Positions 28,519 to 37,444 of a DNA stretch of 46,303 nt are shown here, piece after piece; the stretch's first letter is position 1; each line of letters starts with the position of its first letter. The DNA is from Holophagaceae bacterium. GTDB taxonomy: Bacteria > Acidobacteriota > Holophagae > Holophagales > Holophagaceae. A model generated the notes under the pieces. It had not been told where the DNA came from. It saw only the letters and a program-made list of their open reading frames with translations, and did not search any database. The position numbers and the translations under genes were made by a program. Where the stretch lies: contig JANYJQ010000178.1 of assembly GCA_025358435.1 (NCBI GenBank), positions 1 to 46,303 of the forward strand, written 5' to 3'.

Positions 28519-28920
28519 CTAGGCGGCTTTCACCACGTGGGTGCCGGCCAGGTAATCGTGAAGGCAACGGCGTGTCGGCCCGAAAATGAAGAGCGTGTCT
28601 ATCAGCCAAAGAAGGCTTGCCAGCACTCCGAAAACCAGGCCTGCGAGATCGTGATTCACCTTCGCCATGTATTGAAGGAGGATGACCACGACGGGAATGG
28701 CGAATTCACGGACCAGTAGTCACCCGATGTGCGGGATCGCTCCATCCGTACGCATGATGTAGATGTCCATGGCCTTCTTGCCGATGGTTTGCGCCCGGGT
28801 CACCAGCAGCCAGATCTGCGCGATCAGGATTCCCAAGAAACGCGCCGCGAGACGGCTCCAGCGGGTGGCGGCTTCGATCTCGTGCGCGGATTCATCGAGG
28901 TGGGGATTGGATATGGGCAT
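28519..28920 (-). pseudogene. Broken RDD family membrane protein
   Basis: The minus strand reads MPISNPHLDESAHEIEAATRWSRLAARFLG, then IAQIWLLVTRAQTIGKKAMDIYIMRTDG (the RDD GQTxGK signature region), then an in-frame TGA at 28720-28722. After that stop the same frame continues LLVREFAIPVVVILLQYMAKV, a membrane segment, and TRRCLHDYLAGTHVVKAA, the conserved RDD C terminus. The TGA stands where a Trp (TGG) fits. The first membrane helix also seems shortened, as RFLGILIAQIW jumps from helix 1 to helix 2. I read this as a pseudogene by nonsense mutation and probable deletion. Confidence 0.7.
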
Positions 28921-28928
28921 GGTCGAGG

Positions 28929-29288
28929 CTACCTTGATCCCGGAACCGCTTGGTCGAGGTGGAAATGGTGCCGCACCCGGCGCCACCGGAACACGAGAAG
29001 ACAGAGCGCCGTGGCCGCCGCGACGCCGCCGAGGATGGCCGCGAGGCGAAGGAAGGGTTCGCCTATCTCCCGTCGAGCCTGGATGAGAACGAAGGCGGTG
29101 CGCGCCCATTCAAGGGTGCCAACCACCAGGCCGAGCTGAAGGACCGACGCGGCCCATGGCCGACGTACTACTAGCAACACCACGAGGCCCATGGAAATCG
29201 CCATTGCTGCGAGATTGCCGCTTCTGAGCGAATGGGCCGCGAGGAGGAGCGCCGCGAACAGGATGGGCAGGAATTGGAGCAGCAACAT
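28929..29288 (-). CDS. Four-helix membrane protein of unknown function
   Basis: About 119 residues with four hydrophobic helices (LPILFAALLLAAHSL, LAAMAISMGLVVLLVV, ASVLQLGLVVGTLEW and LAAILGGVAAATALCLLVF) and a basic tail. The ATG at 29288 is chosen; a TTG at 29321 would add eleven residues and neither has a strong ribosome site. It follows topA by 47 bases and ends nine bases before the RDD pseudogene start, so the three formed one transcription unit. No family recognised. Confidence 0.6.
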   Translation of the reverse strand: MLLLQFLPILFAALLLAAHSLRSGNLAAMAISMGLVVLLVVRRPWAASVLQLGLVVGTLEWARTAFVLIQARREIGEPFLRLAAILGGVAAATALCLLVFRWRRVRHHFHLDQAVPGSR

Positions 29289-29335
29289 GGAAAGGCCCTG
29301 GGCAATTTCAAGAGTTTGCAAAGGGGGCGGACGCT

Positions 29336-31819
29336 TCAGCCCATGGTTTCTTCAAACCCGCATCCGGGGTTGGGACAGAGCAGAACCTGGATGGGATCCT
29401 TGCCGCGGGGCTTGCGGGTCTTCTCGGTCAGGTAGGGGCTCTTGCACTTGGGGCAGGTACGGGCCACGGGCTTGTCCCAGGCCGTGAAGTCGCAATTGGT
29501 GGCGGGTGTCTTGGGGATGTAGTTGGTGCAGCCATAGAAGACCTTGCCGAAGCGGGTCTTGCGGGCGCTCAAGTCCCCACCGCACTTCGGACATGGGATG
29601 CCCAGGATCTCCTTCTTGACGGTCTTGCAAGTGGGGTAGTCTACGCAGCAGATGAACTCGCCGTAGCGGCCATGGCGCTTGACGAAATCCTTGCCGCACG
29701 TGGGGCATTTCTCGCCGATGGGCACGTCGGCGGGAACCGGAATCCCCTTGGGGTCAGCCTTCCGGATGCCCTTGCATTTCGGATAGTTGGTGCAGGCCCA
29801 GAAGGGCCCCCACTGGCCTTTTCGGAGCGACATGGGCGTGGAGCCGCAGAGCGGGCACTCAGGCGCGTCTTCGGGCTCGTCCATGGCTTCGACTTCGGCG
29901 GTGTAGTCGCACTTGTCCTCGGGCTTTTCGGCGTGGTAATTCGTGCAGCCGAAAAACAGGCCGTTCTTGCCAATTCGCTTCAACAGCGGCGCGCCGCACT
30001 TCGGGCAGGCCTCCCCTGATGGCACGCCAGCCTTCAGGTTCTGCATGTTCTTGCCCGCATCGGCCAGGGACTCTTCGAAGGGCCCGTAGAAATCCTTCAT
30101 CGCCTTGAGGAAGGTCAAGGAACCTTCTTCAACACGATCCAGATTGGCTTCAAGACCGCTTGTATATTTCGGGTTCATCAGCTCGTGGAAACCCTGCACC
30201 AACAGGTCCGTCACGACGCAGCCCAATTCCGAAGGCTTGAAGCGGCCTTCGTGCTTTTTGACATAATCGCGGTCCTGGATGGTCGAGATGATGCTGGCGT
30301 ATGTGGAGGGGCGGCCGATGCCGTCTTCTTCGAGTTCCTTGACCAGCGTGGCTTCATTGAAACGGGCCGGCGGCTTGGTGAACTGCTGCTCTGTTTCCAG
30401 AGTCTGAAGCTTCAATGTTTCACCAAGTTCCAGCTGAGGCAGGCCGACCTTTTCTTCGTCTTCTTCCTCATCGGTCTTGGTGGCATCCTGGATGGCCTCC
30501 GCATCGGTTTCTTTTTTATCCGTGCGATAGACCGCCAGCCAACCAGGGAAGCGCTCTATTTCGCCCTTGGCTTCAAACATGGCTTCTTCGCCGTTTTCAA
30601 GCGCTGAGGACGCATCCACCACGGTCTCGTCGAAGCGCGCGGCTTCCATTTGGGAAGCCATGGTGCGCCGCCAGATGAGTGAATAAAGGCGGAATTGATC
30701 GGGCTCCAGATGCTCCCGCAGCGATTCCGGCGTCCGGGTGACATCGGTGGGGCGGATGGCTTCATGCGCATCCTGGGCACCGGCCTTGCCAACGTAAACC
30801 CTGGCCTTGGCAGGCAGATATTCCTTCCCGTATTTCTTGGTGATGAAGGCCCGGGCGGCCTCGATGGCTTCGGGCGCCAGGCGCGGCGAATCCGTTCTCA
30901 TATAGGTGATGAGACCAATAGGGCCCTCGCCAAAATCCAAGCCCTCATAGAGCCGTTGGGCGTTCTGCATCGTGCGGCTGACGCTCATTTTAAGCTTCTG
31001 CGCCGATTCCTGCTGTAGTCGTGCGGTGGTGAAGGGCGGAGCGGGATTGCGCTTCTTTTCCTTGGTTTCCAGGCCGGTCACTTTCCAGGGCGCGTTCAGA
31101 ATCTGGTCCCGAAGGCTGTGGGCCTGTTTCTCGTTTTCGACGCGGCGCTTGGTTTCCTTGTTGCCGAGCTGCAGGGTCTGACCGCTCAGCTTGACCAGAC
31201 GCATCCAGAAATTCGGCGGCACCTTGGCGCTGAACCTGCCTTTGAGCACCCAATATTCCACAGCCTTGAAAGCCTGGATTTCCCGCTCGCGGTCCACAAT
31301 GATCCGTACGGTCACGCTCTGCACCCGGCCCGCCGAGAGCCCACGCCGCACCTTGTCCCAGAGCACCTGGCTGACCTTGTAGCCCACGAGCCGGTCCAGC
31401 ACCCGCCGGGCCCGCTGCGCATCCACCAGCTTCTTGTTGATGACCGTGGGATTGGCCATGGCCTTCTGGATGCCGGCAGGCGTGATTTCGTTGAACAGCA
31501 CCCGCGAGACCGGCAGCGATTTGGGTGGCTTGATGGCCTCCAACAGATGCCATGAGATGGCTTCCCCCTCGCGATCAGGGTCAGTTGCGAGGATCAGTTC
31601 GGCAGCTCCCTTGGCCGCGGCCCGGAGTTCCGCCACGACCTTGGCTTTGGCGGGGGAGATTTCGTATTCCTCCTGGAAGCCGTTTTCGATGTCCACGCCG
31701 AGTTTCTTGGGCAGATCCCGGATATGGCCCACCGAGGCCTTCACCGTGTAGTCCTTGCCCAGATATTTGGCGATAGTCTTCGCCTTTGAGGGGCTTTCGA
31801 CGATGACGAGCTTGGTCAA
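29336..31819 (-). CDS. topA: DNA topoisomerase I
   Basis: An 827-residue type IA topoisomerase, which relaxes negative supercoils through a transient tyrosyl-DNA link. The Toprim domain begins TKLVIVESPSKAKTIAKYLG and has ATDPDREGEAISWHL; the active-site Tyr is in GLITYMRTDSPRLA near residue 305. Five C-terminal zinc ribbons are visible from CPKCGAPLL (about 610) to CPKCKSPYL and a last CPNPGC near the end. The start is TTG at 31819, with CGGAG seven bases upstream. dprA lies upstream on the same strand, 116 bases away. Confidence 0.97.
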   Translation of the reverse strand: MTKLVIVESPSKAKTIAKYLGKDYTVKASVGHIRDLPKKLGVDIENGFQEEYEISPAKAKVVAELRAAAKGAAELILATDPDREGEAISWHLLEAIKPPKSLPVSRVLFNEITPAGIQKAMANPTVINKKLVDAQRARRVLDRLVGYKVSQVLWDKVRRGLSAGRVQSVTVRIIVDREREIQAFKAVEYWVLKGRFSAKVPPNFWMRLVKLSGQTLQLGNKETKRRVENEKQAHSLRDQILNAPWKVTGLETKEKKRNPAPPFTTARLQQESAQKLKMSVSRTMQNAQRLYEGLDFGEGPIGLITYMRTDSPRLAPEAIEAARAFITKKYGKEYLPAKARVYVGKAGAQDAHEAIRPTDVTRTPESLREHLEPDQFRLYSLIWRRTMASQMEAARFDETVVDASSALENGEEAMFEAKGEIERFPGWLAVYRTDKKETDAEAIQDATKTDEEEDEEKVGLPQLELGETLKLQTLETEQQFTKPPARFNEATLVKELEEDGIGRPSTYASIISTIQDRDYVKKHEGRFKPSELGCVVTDLLVQGFHELMNPKYTSGLEANLDRVEEGSLTFLKAMKDFYGPFEESLADAGKNMQNLKAGVPSGEACPKCGAPLLKRIGKNGLFFGCTNYHAEKPEDKCDYTAEVEAMDEPEDAPECPLCGSTPMSLRKGQWGPFWACTNYPKCKGIRKADPKGIPVPADVPIGEKCPTCGKDFVKRHGRYGEFICCVDYPTCKTVKKEILGIPCPKCGGDLSARKTRFGKVFYGCTNYIPKTPATNCDFTAWDKPVARTCPKCKSPYLTEKTRKPRGKDPIQVLLCPNPGCGFEETMG

Positions 31820-31935
31820 GTGAGACTCCGGGGAATGGACCTACAAGATTTGGATGATGGAACGAATGACTAGAGGTTTGTCAAGTCCAAGCATGCGATA
31901 TGGATTCCTTTCCCCCGTAGGGGGAAGAATTTTAT

Positions 31936-32766
31936 TCAGACCAATTCAGCCAGATCCTCCAGCAGATCAGCCGGTGATAGGCAGATTCGGGCGGCCCCTT
32001 CCCGCAACAGGGAATTCGGGCCTTCGCTCAACGGGTCTTCTGGATTTCCCGGCACCACCCACAGTTCCTTGCCATGGTCCAGGGCCAGCTTGGCGGTCAC
32101 CAGCGAGCCGCTTCTAAGTTTGGCCTCTATCACCAGCACGCCTCTGCTCCAGGCTGCGAGCAGGAGATTTCGCCTGGGGAAATGCCACTTCTGGGGCAAG
32201 GCCTCCGGTGGAAAGGGCGTGATCAGCCCGCCGCCGGCATCCACGATGCGATCCATGAGACCCGTATGTTCTTTGGGATAGGGGTGGTCCAGCCCAGAGC
32301 CCATGATTCCCCAGGTGGGGCCAGCTTCCAGCGCGCCTTCATGGGCAGCGCCATCAATGCCTCGCGCCAGGCCGGAAAGCACCTTCACACCGCTCTGGGT
32401 GAGTTGGCGGCTCCAATTCCGCGCCCGCTCCCGGCCCACGAGGCTGGGTGTGCGGGTTCCGACCACGGCGATGCGAAGCCCCGGTGGTGGCAGGGTCCCG
32501 CGCACCCAAAGCGCGACAGCGTAAGGCAAGGGTTCGAAGAATGCTGCGGAACCTTCATCTCCCGGCAGCACCAGGCGGGCGTTTCTAGCGTTGGCTTCAC
32601 TCCGGAAGCTGGAGATATCCAGGGCTTCCAATTGAGAGGCTGTTTCGGGGCGCAATTTGATTGATTCACCGTTCTGATGGGTCTCCCAAAGCCGGGCCTT
32701 TTCCTGCTCCGGCCATGGCAGGACGGAGAATGCAAGCGCAAGCCGGGCAGGATCCAAGAGACTCAA
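31936..32766 (-). CDS. dprA: DNA processing protein DprA
   Basis: A DprA protein, which loads RecA on incoming single-stranded DNA in transformation. The Rossmann core shows IAVVGTRTPSLVGRERA, VLSGLARGIDGAAHEGAL, GIMGSGLDHPYPKEHTGL and PRRNLLLAAWSRGVLVIEA. I place the start at TTG 32766, where GGAAG lies nine bases upstream and the product begins LSLLDPARLALAF. An ATG at 32826 would add 20 residues but has no ribosome site and runs into the rpmB upstream region. No winged-helix C-terminal domain is present. The neighbour topA is a common pairing. Confidence 0.92.
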   Translation of the reverse strand: MSLLDPARLALAFSVLPWPEQEKARLWETHQNGESIKLRPETASQLEALDISSFRSEANARNARLVLPGDEGSAAFFEPLPYAVALWVRGTLPPPGLRIAVVGTRTPSLVGRERARNWSRQLTQSGVKVLSGLARGIDGAAHEGALEAGPTWGIMGSGLDHPYPKEHTGLMDRIVDAGGGLITPFPPEALPQKWHFPRRNLLLAAWSRGVLVIEAKLRSGSLVTAKLALDHGKELWVVPGNPEDPLSEGPNSLLREGAARICLSPADLLEDLAELV

Positions 32767-32868
32767 TGCGAGATTCTTCCTTGAAAAGACAGGGGAAGTT
32801 GGTAGACTACTCCTTCTGTTGCGCATCGCTTTGTCATATCAAAGTTTTTCTGTCCTATCGAGGTTCCC

Positions 32869-33096
32869 ATGTCCCGTCAGTGCGAGATTTGCGGCAAGAA
32901 GCCCCAATTCGGGAACAACGTTTCCCATTCCAACAACATCACCAAGCGCCGATGGAATCCAAACCTGCAGAATGCCCGCGCCCTGGTCAACGGTGTTGCC
33001 AAGCAGCTTCGCGTCTGCACTTCCTGCCTTCAGGGCGGCAAAGTCGTGAAGGCTCCCCGGGGGCTCAACAGCTCCACCAAGCGCCCCACCGCCTAA
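32869..33096 (+). CDS. rpmB: 50S ribosomal protein L28
   Basis: A 75-residue L28 beginning [21 protein letters not shown] and carrying [11 protein letters not shown]. The zinc form (C+) is retained: CEIC near the N terminus and CTSC near residue 50. GAGGT lies upstream of the ATG. Divergent from dprA, with its own strong terminator directly behind, so it is probably a single-gene unit. Confidence 0.97.
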   Translation: MSRQCEICGKKPQFGNNVSHSNNITKRRWNPNLQNARALVNGVAKQLRVCTSCLQGGKVVKAPRGLNSSTKRPTA

Positions 33097-33120
33097 CCTT
33101 AACTTTAGTTCTTCAACCTG

Positions 33121-33146
33121 AAAAGGCGGCCTCCAGGCCGCCTTTT
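33121..33146 (+). terminator. Rho-independent terminator of rpmB
   Basis: A perfect 12-bp stem (aaaaggcggcct/aggccgcctttt) with a two-base loop centre, ending in TTTT, 25 bases after the L28 stop. Confidence 0.9.
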
Positions 33147-33152
33147 CAGTTG

Positions 33153-33226
33153 GTGAGGCACTAGGTACGAGGTATGAGGCGATACTTCTGATCATGCGTC
33201 CTCACACCTCATCCCTCATTCCTCAC
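33153..33226. repeat. Low-complexity imperfect inverted repeat upstream of tsaB
   Basis: The left arm (33153-33181, gtgaggcactaggtacgagg...) consists of drifting gaggtat-type units; the right arm (33197-33226) is its imperfect inverse with about 21 of 29 positions matching. It lies directly between the rpmB terminator and the tsaB start. Confidence 0.6.
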
Positions 33227-33234
33227 CCATTCCC

Positions 33235-33930
33235 ATGATCCTTGGACTCGACACCGCCACCGAGATCCTCCATCTGGCACTGGTGGATGGAGAACGTGCG
33301 TGGACCAGGCGGGTGGTAGTGGGCGTGGGGCGTAGCCACAGCATTTCCTTGCTGCCCTCCCTGAATGATTTGCTGCGGGAAGCAGGGGCAACGGTGGCCG
33401 ATCTGAAGGGCGTCTGCTGCTGCGCGGGGCCAGGAGGCTTCACGAGCATCCGCATCGGCGTGGCCACGGCGGAGGGATTGGCGCTGACAGGACTTCCCGC
33501 CTGGGGTTTTTCGTCCTTCCAGCTGCGCGCACGCGCCCTGAAACAGGCCGGTTTCCACGGGCCGGTCTGGGTGCTTCTGGATGGCCAGCGGAACGACGTG
33601 TTCCTTCAACAATGGGATGGGGTTGAAGCGGTGGATGAGGCCCGAAAAGTATCCAAAACGGTGCTTCCTGACATCATCGCAACCAAGGCCTGGTGGGCAT
33701 CCTCGACCCTGCTGCCGAAACTCCCCGAACAGGTCCGCCCCCCCCTGCACATGATGGACGAGGGTGGTTCGATGCTATCTGGGCTGGTCACGCTTTGCCG
33801 CGAACTCCCCCTGCTCACGCCTGAAAATCCGATCCATCCCTTCTACCTTCGCGAGACCGATGCGGAAGTGAATTTCCCCGAGGCTTCGGCACACCTGGAC
33901 GACGCGCTTCGCAAAGGTATTGCGCGTTGA
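33235..33930 (+). CDS. tsaB: tRNA threonylcarbamoyladenosine synthesis protein TsaB
   Basis: A 231-residue TsaB, the TsaD partner in making the t6A37 modification of ANN-decoding tRNAs. MILGLDTATEILHLAL, GRSHSISLLPSLNDLL and the signature CAGPGGFTSIRIGVATAEGLAL are typical. The ATG has no obvious ribosome site and follows a repeat. Its stop overlaps the TTG start of rimI by four bases, the usual tsaB-rimI pairing. Confidence 0.95.
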   Translation: MILGLDTATEILHLALVDGERAWTRRVVVGVGRSHSISLLPSLNDLLREAGATVADLKGVCCCAGPGGFTSIRIGVATAEGLALTGLPAWGFSSFQLRARALKQAGFHGPVWVLLDGQRNDVFLQQWDGVEAVDEARKVSKTVLPDIIATKAWWASSTLLPKLPEQVRPPLHMMDEGGSMLSGLVTLCRELPLLTPENPIHPFYLRETDAEVNFPEASAHLDDALRKGIAR

Positions 33931-34352
33931 GCGGGAGGCAGGAGCTATTCCACCTGGGCCCTGGCTCTGGGGCGCCTGCCTGGTTGGAGGAGCTGGACCG
34001 GATCTGCTTCAACGAACCCTGGGGTGATCTCGCAGGCCACGAGCAAGCCTGGTGCTTGCACAACAAGGCTTTCGCCATTTGGTCGATCAACACAGTGGCG
34101 GGCGAAGCGGAGCTGCTTCGCATGGCCGTCGATCCCAGCCATCGTGGACACGGTTTGGGGCGGGCCTTGCTTAGCGCCTGCGAGGCTGAGTTGAGCCGCA
34201 TGGGCATCACAATTTTTTTGCTGGAGGTGCGCGTGTCGAACACAGCGGCCCGCGCGCTCTACGAAGCCTCCGGGTGGAAACAGGACGGCCTGCGCAAGGC
34301 CTACTATAAAAATGGAGAAGACGCGGCCCTGTACCGCAAACCACTGGGGTAG
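33927..34352 (+). CDS. rimI: Ribosomal-protein-alanine N-acetyltransferase RimI
   Basis: A 141-residue GNAT acetyltransferase. LLRMAVDPSHRGHGLGRALL is the acetyl-CoA loop and LEVRVSNTAARALYEASGW the RimI-type end. It acetylates the N terminus of ribosomal protein S18 in characterised species. The TTG start is inside the tsaB stop (TTGA), so translation is coupled. No better downstream start is apparent. Confidence 0.92.
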   Translation: MSGRQELFHLGPGSGAPAWLEELDRICFNEPWGDLAGHEQAWCLHNKAFAIWSINTVAGEAELLRMAVDPSHRGHGLGRALLSACEAELSRMGITIFLLEVRVSNTAARALYEASGWKQDGLRKAYYKNGEDAALYRKPLG

Positions 34353-34411
34353 GCTGGCAACATGCTTTGGAATCAGGAAGGATCACAAGGAATGCAGATG
34401 AGTGGCCGACC

Positions 34412-36466
34412 ATGAAGGTCCAGCGGGACCACGAACTGACCCGGCTCTATGCCGCGGCGGGGCTCGCGGTGCTGATCTGGATGATCTTCAAAGCCTACAA
34501 GCTGTTGAGCGAGCGCGTGAGCGGCGCCATCGACGCACCCTCGCAATTCGGCCTGATTCCATTGGGCCTATTGAACGTGCTGGCCATCGGCATCCTGCTT
34601 TTCATCGTGGCGAGATCCTTGGCCAAGCTCTATTTCGAACGCCGCCGGGGAATCCTGGGCTCGCGCCTGCGCACCCGCCTGGTGCTGGCGTTTTTTGGTG
34701 TGACGCTGGTGCCGAGCCTGATCCTGTTCTTTGTGGGACAAAACGCGATCAGTAAGAATCTGGACCGCTGGTTCACTCCCGCGACGAAAGAGATCGTGGA
34801 GGACGGCCAGGCTACGGCCAAAGCCTTCCGCGCGCAGGTGGAGGCAAGGTTGAATACCGCGGTCTCGCATTTGCGTGCCGCGGATCTCGGAGATCTGGAT
34901 CGCCTGAGATCCGCGGAAGGCCTGGATCTGATCATTGCGGGAAGCCATCAGTCGCTTCAGGAGACGCTCAAGGCTCCGGTGCTCCCCTCTTCCACAAGCG
35001 GTTCCATGGCGGTGGAATCCAAGGACGGCCGTTGGATGCTGCAAGCCATGAACCGGGCCGATGGACGGATCGATGAACAGCTGGTGGTAGGGATCTTCGT
35101 GCCGCGACCAGTGGCCGATGGTCTGCTGCGTTTGGAGAAACGGTCGGCGGAATCCTATCAGGTGAGCAAGAATCGCGGCGTGTTGGAGACGATTCCCCAA
35201 AGCACGTTCCTGTTCCTGACGGTGCTCACGCTGTTCGCCGCGGTGTGGACGGGCTTGACCATCGCCCGCACCCTGTCGGAACCCATCCGCTCCCTTGCGA
35301 AAGCCGCCAAAGCTGTGGGAACTGGCGATCTCGAAGTCCAGCTCAACGAGGAAGGCGAAGATGAGTTGGCCTTTCTTGCCCAGACATTCAACCGCATGAC
35401 CTCAGATTTGAAATCAAATCGAAGCGCCATCGAGGCTCAAAGCGCGCGGCTGGATCAGCAGCGCGCCTATCTTGGACAGTTGCTGGAGGCCCTGCCAGTG
35501 GGCGTTCTCAGCTGGGATGGCGCTGGCCAGTTGCGACTCGTGAACCCTGCGGCCCGGCGTTGGCTGGGCCTGGAAGCCTTCGATCCAGACCGTGATTCCT
35601 GGGCGGAATGGGCCTTGCAGCCACGCTTCGGACACCTGCTGGACCTTCTTAACAAGGCGAGGGAATCGGAACGGACCCACCAGGAAGAAATGCGTCTGGG
35701 GGGCGAGGGTGAAGGCCGCCTGGTAAGGGCCATACTGGCGCCCCTGGAGGGCGGCGGGGCCTTGGCGGTGTTGGAGGATCTGTCGCTGCTGGCCAAGGCC
35801 GAAAAACGGGCTGCTTGGCAGGAGGTGGCCCGCCGCATGGCCCATGAAGTGAAGAACCCGCTCACGCCCATCAAACTCACCGCCCAGCGATTGCTGCGCC
35901 GCGTGCGGGAGGACCGGCTGGATTCAGATGTGGTGAAACAGGGGGCGGAGACCATCCTCACGGAAGTCGCGAGCCTCGCGAGGTTGGTGGATGCCTTCAG
36001 CCGCTTCGCACGGCTGCCCGCACCGCAACCCAGCGATGTCGACGCCTGCGATCTCCTTCGCCAGACCGCCACGCTCTATGGCCCCACCCACCCAAATATC
36101 CTTTGGGCCTGGGAGCTGCCCGATCACCCGGTTCCAGTGCGATGGGATGGGGACATGGTGAAACGAGCCATCATCAACCTGGTGGATAACGCCGTGGCGG
36201 CGGTGGATGGCGCGGGCACCATCAGGGTTCACCTTAAGGAACGAAATGGAACCGTACGCATCCAGGTCGAGGATGATGGACACGGTGTGATCGAGTCCCA
36301 CCGCGAGCGGCTCTTCGAACCCAGCTTCTCGACCAAAGAGCGAGGTTCTGGCCTGGGTCTCGCCATTGTTCGCAAGATCGCCACGGACCATGGCGGTGAA
36401 GCCTTTTTCGAGCCCCTGGCCAAAGGCAGCCGCTTCAGCGTTGAGCTGCCGAGGCGCTCAGGTTGA
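34412..36466 (+). CDS. NtrY-like membrane sensor histidine kinase
   Basis: About 684 residues. N-terminal helices (LYAAAGLAVLIWMIFKAY, LIPLGLLNVLAIGILLFIV and LVLAFFGVTLVPSLILFFVG) precede a periplasmic part and a fourth helix (FLFLTVLTLFAAVWTGLTI). Next come HAMP (EPIRSLAKAAKAVGTGDLEV), PAS (LGQLLEALPVGVLSWDGAGQ), HisKA with the phosphate-accepting His in MAHEVKNPLTPIKLTAQRLL, and a catalytic domain (NLVDNAVAAVDG, DDGHGV, GSGLGLAIVRK). This is the NtrY layout. NtrY normally sits beside the NtrX regulator; none is present here. The ATG at 34412 is chosen over an in-frame TTG at 34367. Confidence 0.9.
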   Translation: MKVQRDHELTRLYAAAGLAVLIWMIFKAYKLLSERVSGAIDAPSQFGLIPLGLLNVLAIGILLFIVARSLAKLYFERRRGILGSRLRTRLVLAFFGVTLVPSLILFFVGQNAISKNLDRWFTPATKEIVEDGQATAKAFRAQVEARLNTAVSHLRAADLGDLDRLRSAEGLDLIIAGSHQSLQETLKAPVLPSSTSGSMAVESKDGRWMLQAMNRADGRIDEQLVVGIFVPRPVADGLLRLEKRSAESYQVSKNRGVLETIPQSTFLFLTVLTLFAAVWTGLTIARTLSEPIRSLAKAAKAVGTGDLEVQLNEEGEDELAFLAQTFNRMTSDLKSNRSAIEAQSARLDQQRAYLGQLLEALPVGVLSWDGAGQLRLVNPAARRWLGLEAFDPDRDSWAEWALQPRFGHLLDLLNKARESERTHQEEMRLGGEGEGRLVRAILAPLEGGGALAVLEDLSLLAKAEKRAAWQEVARRMAHEVKNPLTPIKLTAQRLLRRVREDRLDSDVVKQGAETILTEVASLARLVDAFSRFARLPAPQPSDVDACDLLRQTATLYGPTHPNILWAWELPDHPVPVRWDGDMVKRAIINLVDNAVAAVDGAGTIRVHLKERNGTVRIQVEDDGHGVIESHRERLFEPSFSTKERGSGLGLAIVRKIATDHGGEAFFEPLAKGSRFSVELPRRSG

Positions 36467-36526
36467 GGTAGTAAGGGGAGAGTTGAATAGGCGTCTTCCT
36501 TTGCGTCTACAGAGTATTCTTCAACC

Positions 36527-37444
36527 ATGCCAATTCCTGATTACCAGTCATGCATGCTTCCGTTCTTGCGCTTCTTGGGGGACGGAAAGGAACATACCCT
36601 GCGTGAGGCAGAAGAAGCACTCTCTGAGCATTTCTCTCTAACGACCGCTGAGCGCGCTGAGCTTTTGCCAAGTGGTCAACAGGGTACTTTTAAAAACCGC
36701 GTCGGTTGGGCACGAACGTACATCAAAAAGGCAGGCTTGATTGAGGCCACGAAGCGTGGTGTCTTTAAAATCACTGAACGAGGCTTAACAATCCTTACTT
36801 CTAAACCGCCCCGAATTGACGTCAAATTCCTGGAGCAATTTCCTGAATTCCTTGAATTCCGAGAAATCTCAAAGCCGGGGGCCGATATTGCTTTGCAGCC
36901 TGATCCTAACAATGCTCAACCAAGCAAAACACCCGAGGAGGCCATTGAACTTGCTCACCAAGGCTTGCGTGAGGAACTTGCACAAGAACTGATTTCAAGA
37001 ATCTTGTCTTGCTCACCTACTTTCTTCGAACAACTCGTTGTGGAGCTGTTGGTAAAGATGGGCTATGGGGGCTCCAGGCGAGACGCAGGTGAACGCATCG
37101 GCCAAACCGGAGACGGTGGCATAGATGGAATCATAAAGGAGGACCGTCTCGGCTTGGACACCATCTTCATCCAGGCGAAGCGTTGGCAAGGGTCGGTGGG
37201 TCGTCCGGAAATTCAAAAATTTGTAGGTGCCCTCCAGGGACAACGTGCGAAGAAGGGTGTCTTCATCACTACCTCCAATTACTCCAATGAGGCGGTTGAC
37301 TATGCATCGCGCATAGACACCAAGGTCGTTCTCATCGACGGGAAACAACTCGCGGCCCTTATGATTGATTTCGATGTGGGGGTATCTATCTCATCCACAT
37401 ACGTGGTCAAACGAGTTGATTCTGACTACTTCGAAGAGGTCTGA
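36527..37444 (+). CDS. mrr: Mrr-family restriction endonuclease
   Basis: A 305-residue Mrr protein. Residues 1-95 are the Mrr N-terminal winged-helix domain (LRFLGDGKEHTLREAEEAL, WARTYIKKAGLIEATKRGVFKIT). The C-terminal nuclease domain has FEQLVVELLVKMGYGGSRRD, GDGGIDGII and FIQAKRW, giving the D ... QxK catalytic set near residues 198-217. Mrr cuts methylated DNA, so it needs no methyltransferase partner, and none is present. The gene is clearly AT-richer with less biased codons than its neighbours and has no ribosome site before the ATG, which suggests acquisition by transfer. Confidence 0.93.
   Translation: MPIPDYQSCMLPFLRFLGDGKEHTLREAEEALSEHFSLTTAERAELLPSGQQGTFKNRVGWARTYIKKAGLIEATKRGVFKITERGLTILTSKPPRIDVKFLEQFPEFLEFREISKPGADIALQPDPNNAQPSKTPEEAIELAHQGLREELAQELISRILSCSPTFFEQLVVELLVKMGYGGSRRDAGERIGQTGDGGIDGIIKEDRLGLDTIFIQAKRWQGSVGRPEIQKFVGALQGQRAKKGVFITTSNYSNEAVDYASRIDTKVVLIDGKQLAALMIDFDVGVSISSTYVVKRVDSDYFEEV

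Noticed and set aside
28720-28722. Selenocysteine or recoded TGA in the RDD gene
   Set aside because: RDD proteins are not selenoproteins, no SECIS-like hairpin directly downstream is evident, and Trp fits the position.
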